Origin: JAKQDH01 sp029558835
GTDB taxonomy: Bacteria; Planctomycetota; Phycisphaerae; UBA1845
Direction of reading: 5' to 3'
Length of the DNA stretch: 64,000 nt
NCBI GenBank assembly: GCA_035356615.1
Contig: DAOQSN010000001.1
Span: 397,961-461,960 of the forward strand
In this document: piece by piece, positions 55,212-63,940 of the stretch
Numbering within the stretch: the stretch's first letter is position 1
Layout: each line of letters opens with the position of its first letter
Notes under the pieces: generated by a model
The model's database searches: none
Told to the model about the DNA's origin: nothing
What the model saw: only the letters and a program-made list of their open reading frames with translations
Program-made: the position numbers and the translations under genes

Positions 55212-55556
55212 ACAGGACCACGCAGATGGCAGACCGGAAGGGTGGCATGCCCAAGCCGAAGGCGCCTGCCGGCAGGTAGGCAGGCCGGCAGGCTGTGGCG
55301 GAAACTCGGCTTCGTTCAAACGAGTGCATGGCGGCGCTGCGCTTGGCCATGCCACCCCGTACCGTGTGCAGGTCTCCCCAGGAGGCGGAACTGCATCGCG
55401 ACCGGGTGCCTAGGTCCTTTGGACCTGGGGGACTGATAATGGACGATCCCGCCTGGAGTGCCCCGCACCGCGCGGGTGACCAGCGACCCAGGAGAACCGC
55501 CCCGCCCGCAAGTGTGAACGCGGAGCCCGTGTGCGGGGAGTGAGGACGGTCTGAGC
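55212..55556. repeat. Family C element (55240-55357) and AGGTCC palindrome
   Basis: The repeat runs from GGGTGGCATGCCCAAGC to GCTTGGCCATGCCACCC with an inner CTGCCGGCAGG hairpin, separating the two lipoprotein paralogues. CCTAGGTCCTTTGGACCTGG at about 55410-55429 is a second palindrome. No gene is seen. Confidence 0.8.
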
Positions 55557-56276
55557 ATGAACGCCAAGCTGATACATCCATCGGTAGGTCCGGCGCGACA
55601 GCCCGTCGGGGCTTGCCTTCGGGGTCGCGGGATCAGGCTGCTCCTGCTGCTCAGCATGTTGCCGTTGCTCCCCGGTTGCGCGGCCGGGCTGGCCGGGCTG
55701 TACATGCTGGGCGCCGGCGAGGGGCAGCGCGTTTCCGCCAAGTACAAGCTGCCGCCCGGCGTATTGCTGCTCCTCCTCGACGATCGGGGGCTGGTGGAGA
55801 CGCCGTCCTTCGAGCCGACCGTTGTCGACGCCCTGGCGCAGGAACTGCTGCGTCACAAGGTCGCCGAGAAGATCGTACCCTACGAGACGATCCAGCGGTT
55901 GCGTCAGGTCGAGCCGCGCTTCTACGAACGCGGCTGCCGCGAGGTCGGGGAACTCGCGGGTGCGGACCTGGTGCTGTGGGTCGAGGTGCAGGATTTCGCG
56001 CTCGAGAAGGCGCCCTTCGATCCGGAGCGGGCGGCGCTGGTCACCGTGACCGTCAAGGTCATCAACGTGCTCGAACGGGAACGAAAATCGAAGGTGCGGC
56101 TCTGGCCGGACACACCGGCCGGCTACCTCGTCAGTGCCCACGTGGACGTGGTCAAGGCCAGCCGCGCGGATGACCTCGCCCAAGTGGAACGCGAGCTCGC
56201 CCAGACGCTGGCTGACCAGGTCGCCAAGCTGTTCTACGATCACCATCTGCCGGGCAACTACAAGCCCGAGTCGTAA
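55557..56276 (+). CDS. Lipoprotein, paralogue of 54561-55211
   Basis: The protein is 239 aa with a hydrophobic signal and lipobox LLPGC (Cys41). The mature part has ALAQELLRHKVAEKIVPYET, GADLVLWVEVQDFAL and ends QTLADQVAKLFYDHHLPG, matching the previous lipoprotein in order of elements. The spacing suggests a common fold of the periplasmic/outer-membrane assembly type, but no precise family can be named. A glycosyltransferase gene follows after 40 bp. Confidence 0.7.
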   Translation: MNAKLIHPSVGPARQPVGACLRGRGIRLLLLLSMLPLLPGCAAGLAGLYMLGAGEGQRVSAKYKLPPGVLLLLLDDRGLVETPSFEPTVVDALAQELLRHKVAEKIVPYETIQRLRQVEPRFYERGCREVGELAGADLVLWVEVQDFALEKAPFDPERAALVTVTVKVINVLERERKSKVRLWPDTPAGYLVSAHVDVVKASRADDLAQVERELAQTLADQVAKLFYDHHLPGNYKPES

Positions 56277-56316
56277 CCGGCGGTCGGTGTTTCTGCTGTC
56301 GGGAAGTGCTCTGCGG

Positions 56317-57456
56317 ATGACGACTGTCTGTCACGTCTTCGATGAGTCCGTCGGCTGGGTGCAGCGGGTCGGCGTGCGGCCGCTGCTTGACAGCGGCTGC
56401 CGCGCTTACCCCGCCCCGCGCCTGTTCGCCATCGACCCGGCGGCCGGCGAGGCCCTCCGCCCGCTGGGCAAGTCCGTCACCTTCTCCCCCCGGCGGTTCG
56501 GCTTGGACCTGCTGGCAGCGCCGCGCCTGGGGGTGCTGCTGCGGGAACACGGCACTGAGCTGGTGCACGCCTGGGGCATCCACGCGGCCGCGGCCGTGCG
56601 CTCGGCGCTGGGGCGTGATCAACCCCTCGTCATCAGCATCTGCGACCCGGCTCTCCCACCCGCCGCGGTGAAGTTGTTGCGGGCTTTGCTGGGCGACGCG
56701 CGCGGCGCGGTGGCCTGTGGCAGCGGCGTAGTTCGCCGCCGGCTGGTGGAAGGCGGGGCACCGTCGGAGCGTTGCGTACTGCTCCGCCCGGCCGTGGATT
56801 TCGCCGTCATCAACGCCGTGCGTGGCCAATCGCGCTCGGCGCTGCTTGGCGCCGCCGCCGACGTGACGGTCGTGCTCCTTGCCGAGCCCCTCTGCGCCGG
56901 TCACGACCACTTCGAGGCGTTCTGGGCCGTGGTGTTGCGCGGCCACCTGCGCGGTGGACTGCGCGTCGTCGTGCCGGGGTCGTCGCGCGTGGCAGCCAGG
57001 ATTGCTCGTTTCGCGACCGGGCTGCCCGATCCCGGCGTGCTGCTGGTGCCACCTGATGGCACACCGTTTGAGCATCTGGTGGCCTGCGCCGATCTGCTGG
57101 TGGTGCCCGCCCGCAGGGACCTGGACCCCACGGCGATCGCCTGGGCCATGGCGGCGGGCGTGCCGATCGTGGCCGCAGCCGTGCCGGCGGTGGCCGAGTT
57201 CATTGTCCACAAGGTCAACGGCTATCTGTACAAGCCCGAGGCGGGTCGCGGTCTGTTTCGGGTACTCGCGCGCCTGCTGGAGGATCGGCCTGAAGCACCC
57301 CGCTGCGCGGAGGCCGGCCGCGGGCAGGCCTACGAGATGTTCAGTGCTCGCCGTTACGTGGAACAGACTTGGCAGCTCTACAGCAATGTCATTGCCGGCA
57401 GGCGTCCGGATGCGGACATCCCGGATCCGGCGTCGGCAGCCACGGGCCAGTGCTGA
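56317..57456 (+). CDS. GT-B type glycosyltransferase (family 4-like)
   Basis: The protein is 379 aa from ATG 56317; the frame upstream overlaps the lipoprotein gene and is discarded. It has the two-domain GT-B pattern. The N-terminal half includes ELVHAWGIHAAAAVRSALG. The C-terminal donor site is in LVPPDGTPFEHLVACADLLVVPARRDLDPTAIAWAMAAGVP, followed by VAEFIVHKVNGYLYKP, the usual E-x7-E-like segment of GT4 enzymes, here with Asp/Glu positions altered. It probably transfers a sugar from a nucleotide sugar onto an envelope acceptor. Confidence 0.72.
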   Translation: MTTVCHVFDESVGWVQRVGVRPLLDSGCRAYPAPRLFAIDPAAGEALRPLGKSVTFSPRRFGLDLLAAPRLGVLLREHGTELVHAWGIHAAAAVRSALGRDQPLVISICDPALPPAAVKLLRALLGDARGAVACGSGVVRRRLVEGGAPSERCVLLRPAVDFAVINAVRGQSRSALLGAAADVTVVLLAEPLCAGHDHFEAFWAVVLRGHLRGGLRVVVPGSSRVAARIARFATGLPDPGVLLVPPDGTPFEHLVACADLLVVPARRDLDPTAIAWAMAAGVPIVAAAVPAVAEFIVHKVNGYLYKPEAGRGLFRVLARLLEDRPEAPRCAEAGRGQAYEMFSARRYVEQTWQLYSNVIAGRRPDADIPDPASAATGQC

Positions 57457-57514
57457 CTCGTCCCCTCCGGGCCGCCGACCGCCGCCGCGGACCCCTCATC
57501 CCTGCACCAGGCTG

Positions 57515-57838
57515 TTAGTAGAGGTCGTCGTCCTCGTCCTCGTCGAAGTCGTCGTCGTCGAGGTCGTCATCGTCAGGCAGGAGTTCGTCCTCGTCGTCGT
57601 CGAAATCGTCCTCGTCGTCCTCGTCTTCGTCCTCCCAGTCGCCAGGCGCCGAACCCTGGAAGGCAAGGCGATCCGATTTCCACGACCCCCAGGCGCCGGC
57701 CGCACCCTCTGCCGACAATCCGGCCACACCCACTCCCACCAAGTGGTTCGCCAAGACCGACCTGACCTCCTCCACAACCGTCTCGGTCGCAGCGTCATTC
57801 ACTAAGGTGTATTCGCCTGCTTTGCACATATTCACCAT
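57515..57838 (-). CDS. Small protein with long Asp/Glu tail
   Basis: The protein is 107 aa from ATG 57838 (57829 also possible). Residues about 5-60 form a compact domain (YTLVNDAATETVVEEVRSVL, GVGVAGLSAEGAAG). The last ~45 residues are almost only Asp and Glu with a few hydrophobics (FDDDEDELLPDDDD type). The tail is encoded by a GAC/GAG/GAT triplet run (57518-57640). Acidic tails can mimic nucleic acid or bind basic proteins or metals. I do not recognise the family. Confidence 0.6.
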   Translation of the reverse strand: MVNMCKAGEYTLVNDAATETVVEEVRSVLANHLVGVGVAGLSAEGAAGAWGSWKSDRLAFQGSAPGDWEDEDEDDEDDFDDDEDELLPDDDDLDDDDFDEDEDDDLY

Positions 57839-58125
57839 ACTCGCCAAACTGACACGCCGACTTCGGACCCGAAACTCCCCATTGGTCCCGGGTCGCCAAG
57901 CGGGAGCGCCACCGGGAACCCGCCTGAAAGCCGCGGAAAGTCTAGTACGCAACCCCGAGTCGTCAAGCAAAAATCTCGCCGTCGGGCGCCACTTTCCAGC
58001 GCTTTGTCACGGGGTCTCCGGCGTACCGGGAACAGGCTGTCCCGACCGCCACGCCTTGGCGCGCGAGGGTGGCATCGGTACCCTCCCCTGAAGCCTCCCA
58101 GCAACCCACGGAAGGAACTTCGACA

Positions 58126-58752
58126 ATGAGTACCCAGGATCCGCACGACCAACCGAAGGGACCCCAGGCCCCGGCAGTCGAGCCCGGCACCACGCCCCGC
58201 GCGGTGCACTCTGATCCGGTCCCCGCCGCAGGCGACCAACCTGCCGACCCATCCCAGGAGGCGGACGTCTGGACAGGGCGCACCCACTGGAAGTACTACG
58301 CCGGCCGCCTGCTCCTCTGGGCCCTGGTGTGCGTCCTGCTGGCGGTGGCCTTAGGCTGGCTTCACGGGAGCACCAACTGGCTGAGCGTCTGGGACGCCTT
58401 GAAGTGGTTCTTTATCATCGGAATCGTCTCCGGGCTGATCGTCGTCGGAACGGTCGCCATCAGAGTGTGGACGTGCCGGTATCGGCTGACCAGCCAGCGG
58501 CTGTTCATCGAGCGTGGCCTACTCAGCAAGACCGTGGACCAGACGGAGCTGATCCGCGTCGATGACGTGCGGCTGTACCGCAGCCTGCTGAACCGCATCT
58601 TCGGGGTAGGCACCGTGGTGGCCGTAACCACCGATGCCACCGACAGGGAGGTAACCCTGCCGGGCATCCTGGAGGCGGACGTGGTTGCGGAGGCAATCCG
58701 CCGGAACATGCGCGTCCAGCGCCGCAAGTCGCTGTACGTGGAGAACATCTGA
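58126..58752 (+). CDS. Bacterial PH-domain (YdbS-like) membrane protein
   Basis: The protein is 208 aa from ATG 58126, with GGAAGGA upstream. A disordered Pro-rich N-terminus (1-45) is followed by two membrane helices (about 58-80 and 90-112) and a bacterial PH-like domain (about 115-205; TCRYRLTSQRLFIERGLLSK, ELIRVDDVRLYRSLLNRIFG). Such proteins are membrane-associated with poorly known roles. Confidence 0.75.
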   Translation: MSTQDPHDQPKGPQAPAVEPGTTPRAVHSDPVPAAGDQPADPSQEADVWTGRTHWKYYAGRLLLWALVCVLLAVALGWLHGSTNWLSVWDALKWFFIIGIVSGLIVVGTVAIRVWTCRYRLTSQRLFIERGLLSKTVDQTELIRVDDVRLYRSLLNRIFGVGTVVAVTTDATDREVTLPGILEADVVAEAIRRNMRVQRRKSLYVENI

Positions 58753-59117
58753 AACCCGTATGGGTTGAGCGTCTTTGGCGTTGTGGGTGCCATGCTTACC
58801 CGCGACCGCGGTCGCGGGTAAGCATGACTCTGCAAGCCGCAGCACATGCCCACCCCCGCCTGCGGCGGGTGAGGGCATGGCACCCGCGCTAAACACGCAC
58901 CGAAACACCGTCTTCGAGCTGCTCACCGGGAGGCACGGTGAAACCTGCCGGCACGCCGTCGCCGTCTCCGTGCCTTCGATGATGGCCGGCGGCTGAACCC
59001 GGCGTTCCGAGGTTCGCCTGCAAAGCCGGGCTGCGGTATGATCCCGGCTTCCAGGTCAAGGCTGGCGAGCAGCGTGCCCGCCGGCCACAGGCAGGGAGGG
59101 GAGAGGTCAACAGGGGC
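58753..59117. repeat. Family B element at 58758-58900 and promoter-like TATGAT
   Basis: The repeat ends are GTATGGGTTGAGCGT and GCGCTAAACACGCAC, with inner palindromes CCCGCGACCGCGGTCGCGGG and CCCGCCTGCGGCGGG. A TATGAT at 59037-59042 could be the -10 of the next gene. No gene is seen. Confidence 0.75.
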
Positions 59118-60050
59118 ATGCCGGGGCACTCGCGTCTAACGGAGAGCACCCGCCGGGTCCGGCTGGGCGTGTACGTGGTCGGCGGGCTGTACGTGGCCGT
59201 CGGCCTCATCTTTGCTGCCCGCCACGCCTACGCCGGTGACGTAGTGAACACTCTGGTGGGTCTGCTCATCGTCACCGGAGCCCTGGGCGGCGCGTTCGCG
59301 CTGTTGCGTGCCCTCAGCTTGGCGGCACGCCTCTGGCGGGTGACCGAGACGCTGGACGAAGTTCGCGCCCACCTGCGTGCGCTGGCGGCCGCTAACCACA
59401 CCGCCGATGCCGAGGCCCAAGCCGCCGAAGCGGTCAAGCTGATGAACCTGGCGGCCGTGGGCAACGGCGACCCAAGCCTGCTCAGTGCGGCCACGCTCGA
59501 CCGCAGCCGTTATCCCCGCTTGGTCCGAACGCTGGATGAAGTGCGCGAGCATCCCGAAGGCCCGGCCGATGTGGGTGGAGCGCCCCCGGGGATGGAGTTG
59601 GCGACCGGTGCAGTCCACACGCCCGCTCCGGTAGTGAGCCCCCCCGCTGAGCCGAACGAGGCCGCCACATCCCCGACCCAGGTGGAGGACAGCTTGGCCG
59701 GGGCGGACGGGCCCAGCACTCAGAACCTGCTGCGGCTTTGGACGGTTGCTCTGCGCAATCACGACCTGGAGGAGTGTCGCCGGACGTTCAGCGCTCTAAC
59801 CGATCTGGCGGAGGCGCAGGTTAGTGATCGGCTCCACCGCGAGTTGGTCGGTCTGGAGCAGCAGACGCAGCGTGGTTTGTGCGGCGCGTTCAGGGAGGCC
59901 ATTCGCGGGGACAACTACGCGGCCGCCCTGACCGCGGGCGCGCGGCTGCACACCCTCTTCCCCGACTCGCAGGCCGCCCGCGACTTCGCTCGCCTGGAGC
60001 CCCACTTGCGCCGGCGCCTGGAGGCCCGCTTCGCCGATACGGGAAGCTGA
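59118..60050 (+). CDS. Membrane protein of unknown function with helical C-terminal region
   Basis: The protein is 310 aa. Two membrane helices near the N-terminus (about 18-36 and 42-66) are followed by a charged coiled-coil-like region, a Pro-rich linker (about 150-195) and a helical C-terminal domain (NLLRLWTVALRNHDLEECRR; RGDNYAAALTAGARLHTLFP) that looks TPR-like. A purine-rich stretch (GGGAGGGGAGAGG) lies upstream. No family is recognised. Confidence 0.6.
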   Translation: MPGHSRLTESTRRVRLGVYVVGGLYVAVGLIFAARHAYAGDVVNTLVGLLIVTGALGGAFALLRALSLAARLWRVTETLDEVRAHLRALAAANHTADAEAQAAEAVKLMNLAAVGNGDPSLLSAATLDRSRYPRLVRTLDEVREHPEGPADVGGAPPGMELATGAVHTPAPVVSPPAEPNEAATSPTQVEDSLAGADGPSTQNLLRLWTVALRNHDLEECRRTFSALTDLAEAQVSDRLHRELVGLEQQTQRGLCGAFREAIRGDNYAAALTAGARLHTLFPDSQAARDFARLEPHLRRRLEARFADTGS

Positions 60051-60522
60051 CGGCGGTCGTCCGCGCGAGACCAATTCCTTTCCGCATGTACGTGCAGTGC
60101 GTGTTGCGGTCTGTTCGGAGCCCGAGCGGAAGCGAGGGAACGAATAGTGAGTAGCGAAGAGCGAATGAAGAAGGGGCGCGGCCGACCGAACCCGGACGGT
60201 AGCGAAGGGGCTTTGCGGGGTGTCGGGTCCAGTCCCTCGTCCCCGTTCGGGCTCCGTCCCGGTGCTCGCTGGCCTCCTTCATGTTTTGCGTGCCGCCTGG
60301 TTCAAGTCGCACTGATCTCACCCGTACCGGTTGAAATCCTCCGTTTTTCGCTTGACGCCCCCCCCCCCCGCGACGCGGTACCTTGAACCTAGGACATGTC
60401 GGTCAGGGGTTAGGGTGCCGCGTCCAGCCCGGTTGTGGACGCGGGCGGTGGGTCAAACGGGCCTTCGGCGCGAACCGCGTCGTTCTCGCCGCCGGTCCCA
60501 TCACCACATCGGAGGATCCGCA
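60051..60522. other. Intergenic region with a 12-C tract
   Basis: No gene is seen. TTGACG (60352) is followed by twelve consecutive C residues (60358-60369) and TACCTT at 60379. GGAGG near 60511 belongs to the next gene. A GAGCCCGAGCGGAAGCGAG motif at about 60117 recurs near 63916. Confidence 0.5.
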
Positions 60523-60915
60523 ATGACACGCGAGCATTGGATCGTGGGAGCTCTCATCTTTGCAGGCGCGGGGGCCGTGTGCCTTGGCGCCCTGTACACC
60601 TGGACCGGCGGCGGACCGGATAATGACTGGGACACGTCCGCCAACTGGTTTACGTATGGACAGCGCCCGTATCCGTCCACGACGAGCGACGACGCCGTGT
60701 TCCCCTATGACCAGAACGGTTGGACCGTCAACCTGATCACGGAGCAGATCGACGACCTGAACGTCAATGCGACTACGCAGTTTGCCTCGGGGGGCGGGAC
60801 AGTAACGCTGACGGTGGACAGCTTGACGATCAACGGACCTTCGCAGCCCAATGCCCCGCCGGTTACCGTGACCGTCTTTGAGAACGCCGTGATCACGACG
60901 GTGGCTCAACCATAG
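60523..60915 (+). CDS. Small exported protein of unknown function
   Basis: The protein is 130 aa with GGAGG upstream. A signal peptide or N-terminal helix (WIVGALIFAGAGAVCLGALY) is followed by a WTGGGPDNDWDTSANW motif and a beta-rich repeat (TVTLTVDSLTINGP). This resembles the start of planctomycete autotransporter-type or beta-helix proteins (G-N-W-sheet motif). It may be a truncated relative of the larger protein that follows. Confidence 0.6.
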   Translation: MTREHWIVGALIFAGAGAVCLGALYTWTGGGPDNDWDTSANWFTYGQRPYPSTTSDDAVFPYDQNGWTVNLITEQIDDLNVNATTQFASGGGTVTLTVDSLTINGPSQPNAPPVTVTVFENAVITTVAQP

Positions 60916-61000
60916 ATTGGACGAGGATGCTGCCCGACCGCCTGCCTCAACCCGGAGAAGCGCGGCAAGCGGCGGCGAACTGAACAGGACTTCATGGGTG

Positions 61001-61112
61001 TGGCAGTCTGTTGAAGAAGTGGCGTCGGCCCCCCGCGGCCGACGTAGAGGGCCCCAGATGCACCGGTTCTCAGGGTGTCACCCGCGGTCCGACCGTTCTT
61101 CAAGAGGCTGCT
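61001..61112. mobile_element. MITE-like element with ~16-bp inverted ends
   Basis: The left end GCAGTCTGTTGAAGAAG and the right end TTCTTCAAGAGGCTGC are inverted and nearly identical. The interior contains the palindrome GTCGGCCCCCCGCGGCCGAC, also found at 49699. No coding capacity; probably a non-autonomous remnant. Confidence 0.55.
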
Positions 61113-61131
61113 AGGTGCGGAGGATACGTCA

Positions 61132-62154
61132 ATGAACCGCAAGTGCGGATTGCTGATCATCGCCTCGATCGTAATCTCACACCTTGCGAGCCCGGCACAC
61201 GCCGTGGACTGCTACTTCTACCCGCCTGACTACCCCAACGTTACAGGCGGGAACTGGGGTACGCCACAGTACTGGGACCCGCAAATCCCTGGCGTTGGCG
61301 ACCGCGCAGTCATCGGTGAGCATCAGGGGGAGCTTGTCATTGTCCAATGCTACGTCACGGACGAAAGGCAGGTGGGTTCCCTTCTGCTCCACGGAGGCTG
61401 CAACACGCGCCTGCTGATAGGCCACGAGGGGAAGCTGACGGTTTACCAGAACAGCCGGATTGACGGCGACGGCATAGAGAGGCACAACGGCGCCTGCATC
61501 GAGTTCTACCGGTTCCAACCCGGGGCCGCAACGTCCGATTGCGGCGCGGGAGAACTCTGCATCGGCGCTGATCTGACCATCGCGGGAGACGGCGGGCAGA
61601 TTCTCGGGAACATCAACTCCGGGCAACTGGAGAACCCTCCGCATTGTACCCAGGGGAGCAACCCAGGGATCATCACCAGTGCCAACGTCGGCGGGCTGCC
61701 CGCGCTCCTTACCCTCCAGAGCGACGGGCAGAGGCCTCTCCAGGTCCACGGCTACATCGACATTCGGGCGAAGCTGTTCAACAACGCCCGGGTGGGTGTC
61801 GAGGGTGTGCACAACGTCATGAAGCTTAGCAGGTGGCCCAAGACGGGAAGCGGGGAATGGTACTCCGCGGGCGGACGTCTGGAAGTGCACGTCCCGGTAA
61901 CCTGGAACGCCATGTGGCGCCTGTACGGGGACGACAACGACGACAACGTCCCCCTGATCTGGATTAACGCTGCCTGTACGGAACTCGCGGGCAACGTGGA
62001 AGTGTCACGAGGGAAGCTGCAGGTGGACGAAGACTTCTGCACGACCGGGGATCTGATCCTGCAAGGCGTGAATAACCCACAGGCTCCCTACCCGGGGTCG
62101 CGGATCAGCGTCAGCGCCGGCAAGTCCGCCCAGTTCAGCGGGTCGTGTCCGTAG
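61132..62154 (+). CDS. Exported beta-rich protein of unknown function
   Basis: The protein is 340 aa from ATG 61132, with GGAGG upstream. It has a clear signal peptide (LLIIASIVISHLASPAHA). The mature part carries the NWGTPQYWDPQIPGVGDRAVIG opening and repeated short beta strands, as in planctomycete proteins whose first repeats read G-x-W-x2-P-x2-W. It is Cys-containing and ends CP. It probably is a surface or periplasmic beta-helix; no catalytic motif is seen. Confidence 0.6.
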   Translation: MNRKCGLLIIASIVISHLASPAHAVDCYFYPPDYPNVTGGNWGTPQYWDPQIPGVGDRAVIGEHQGELVIVQCYVTDERQVGSLLLHGGCNTRLLIGHEGKLTVYQNSRIDGDGIERHNGACIEFYRFQPGAATSDCGAGELCIGADLTIAGDGGQILGNINSGQLENPPHCTQGSNPGIITSANVGGLPALLTLQSDGQRPLQVHGYIDIRAKLFNNARVGVEGVHNVMKLSRWPKTGSGEWYSAGGRLEVHVPVTWNAMWRLYGDDNDDNVPLIWINAACTELAGNVEVSRGKLQVDEDFCTTGDLILQGVNNPQAPYPGSRISVSAGKSAQFSGSCP

Positions 62155-62245
62155 GCGCGATCCGTACGCGCAGACGCCGAGTGCAGTCCGGTGGGTCTGT
62201 AAGGGAGCGGCGGCGTTCGTCTGGGCTGCGCAGGGGGGGTTCGGC

Positions 62246-62275
62246 TTGCATTAACCTGACTCGCCCTGGTAGCAT
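62246..62275 (+). promoter_or_regulatory. Promoter candidate of the last gene
   Basis: TTGCAT at 62246 and TAGCAT at 62270 are 18 bp apart, about 50 bp before the start at 62322. The arrangement closely matches the candidate at 7959-7988. Confidence 0.45.
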
Positions 62276-62321
62276 GAACGGGTAGGGGAGGACCCGCATC
62301 CGCGGGGAAGGTGGGGTAGTC

Positions 62322-63734
62322 ATGAACAGGTGCGCTCATCGGAGCGGGCGACTGCGCGGTTGCGGCCGCAGGCCGTGGACGGATGCCGCGTTCCCTCTGC
62401 TATTGCTCTCGACGCTGATAGTACCGGTCCCGAGCGCTCACGCTCAGGTCCGGATCCCGCCGGGCTTCGAGGTGGTGCAGCTTACCGCGGATGCGCAACA
62501 GGATCGGTGGGTGCAGATCAACAACTGTGGCGAAGTAGTTCACACGAAGCTGCTTCCCACGGGACAAGGACGAGCGATCTTCCTTCATGACAACGGCAAG
62601 GTGACGCGTATCACCCCCGACGCGTCCTACAACTACACCCCGGACATCAACGATGCGGGAACGCTGGTCTTCAGCCACGTGCCCGCACCGGGTCAGGTCG
62701 AGCGCATCGTTAGATACCGCAACGGCGCTCTGGAGGAGATCACTTCCGGTCCGATCCCCGATATGTTCCCGCGCGTGAATAATCACGAACACATTGCGTG
62801 GGACCGCTGGTTCGGAACCGGGTGTTGGGAGGCCGGGGCTGAGATCTTCTTCTACGACGGGGAGAGCATCACTCAGATTAGCGCCAACGGCTTCTCGAAC
62901 CAGAGCGTCTGCATCAACGACGCGGATCAACTGGCCTGGACGAAGTATGATTTCTGTCCTGCCGCCTGGCAATCGGCAATTTTCTTCCACGCGCCCGACC
63001 CCCTGACTTTGCTGCCCATCGACACCACGATTCCGCAGGAACTCCCCACCGGGCAAATCCAGGGGCAGATTCCTACGCTTAACGATCTGGGCCAAGTCGC
63101 CTGGTGCGGGTCGGTGGGCATCGAGATCTGGGACGGCAGGCATACCCGCTTTCTGACCTACTGGGGGGACAATCCGTCACTCAACAATCGCGGCGACATG
63201 TACTTCATCCGTTGGTACGAAGAGACCGAGACCTGGCAGGCGTGGTGCTATATGGACGGGATGTTCTACCAGCTCACCGGCGATCCCTTCTGGAACACTG
63301 TCGGTCACATCAATGAGTACGGCGAAATGGCCTGGGAGATGGGGATGGGCAACGGCAAGGAAGTGCGGATGCTGCGGCGCATTCGCAACGGCGACACGGA
63401 CTTCGATCTCGACGTGGACGTGGACGACTACGCACCATGGGCGGACTGTCTGACCGGACCCGTCGAGACCGATCGACTCTGTGATTGCCGGTTTCTGGAT
63501 ATGCAGCACGACCGCGACGTGGACTTAGCCGACTTCGCGCTCTTCCAGAACGCAATGGGCACCGTGGTGACCATCGACGATCACAACTGTTGCGCAGCCC
63601 ACTACGACCCCGGCTGCACCCACCCGGACATCATGGCCTGCGTCTGCGCCGCCCTGCCGGAGTGCTGCCAGACCACCTGGACCGCCGCCTGCGCGGCCGC
63701 TGTGAGCAACCTCAGTTGCGGCGAGTGTCCGTAG
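62322..63734 (+). CDS. Exported protein with dockerin-like and Cys-rich C-terminal modules
   Basis: The protein is 470 aa with a signal peptide ending SAHA. The body consists of repeated blade-like units with N-D-x-G/N-N motifs (DINDAGTLVFSH, CINDADQLAW, TLNDLGQVAW, SLNNRGDMYF), suggesting a beta-propeller. Around 363-420 are two acidic calcium-type loops (GDTDFDLDVDVDDY, DMQHDRDVDLADF). The last ~50 residues form a Cys-rich module (CCAAHYDPGC, CVCAALPECC, CGECP) found at the end of many Phycisphaerae exported proteins. Confidence 0.75.
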   Translation: MNRCAHRSGRLRGCGRRPWTDAAFPLLLLSTLIVPVPSAHAQVRIPPGFEVVQLTADAQQDRWVQINNCGEVVHTKLLPTGQGRAIFLHDNGKVTRITPDASYNYTPDINDAGTLVFSHVPAPGQVERIVRYRNGALEEITSGPIPDMFPRVNNHEHIAWDRWFGTGCWEAGAEIFFYDGESITQISANGFSNQSVCINDADQLAWTKYDFCPAAWQSAIFFHAPDPLTLLPIDTTIPQELPTGQIQGQIPTLNDLGQVAWCGSVGIEIWDGRHTRFLTYWGDNPSLNNRGDMYFIRWYEETETWQAWCYMDGMFYQLTGDPFWNTVGHINEYGEMAWEMGMGNGKEVRMLRRIRNGDTDFDLDVDVDDYAPWADCLTGPVETDRLCDCRFLDMQHDRDVDLADFALFQNAMGTVVTIDDHNCCAAHYDPGCTHPDIMACVCAALPECCQTTWTAACAAAVSNLSCGECP

Positions 63735-63736
63735 GG

Positions 63737-63852
63737 AGCTGTCAGCTATAAGCTACAAGCTATCAGCTTTAAGCTATCAGCCATAAGGTGTCAGCCATAA
63801 GCCATCAGCTTTAAGCTGTCAGCCTTTAGCCATGGGCTGTCAGCGTTGAGCC
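63737..63852. repeat. Degenerate tandem AGCTNTCAGC repeats
   Basis: Short units such as AGCTGTCAGC, AGCTATCAGC and AGCCATAAG recur about every 10-20 bp, making an irregular array after the last gene. Confidence 0.7.
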
Positions 63853-63940
63853 ATTCGTTCCCAATGCCCGGCGGTCCTTTGCTGCGCGGCGGACACCCCT
63901 CCTCCGAGCCCGAGCGGAAGCGAGCGGGCAGGCAACGCCG

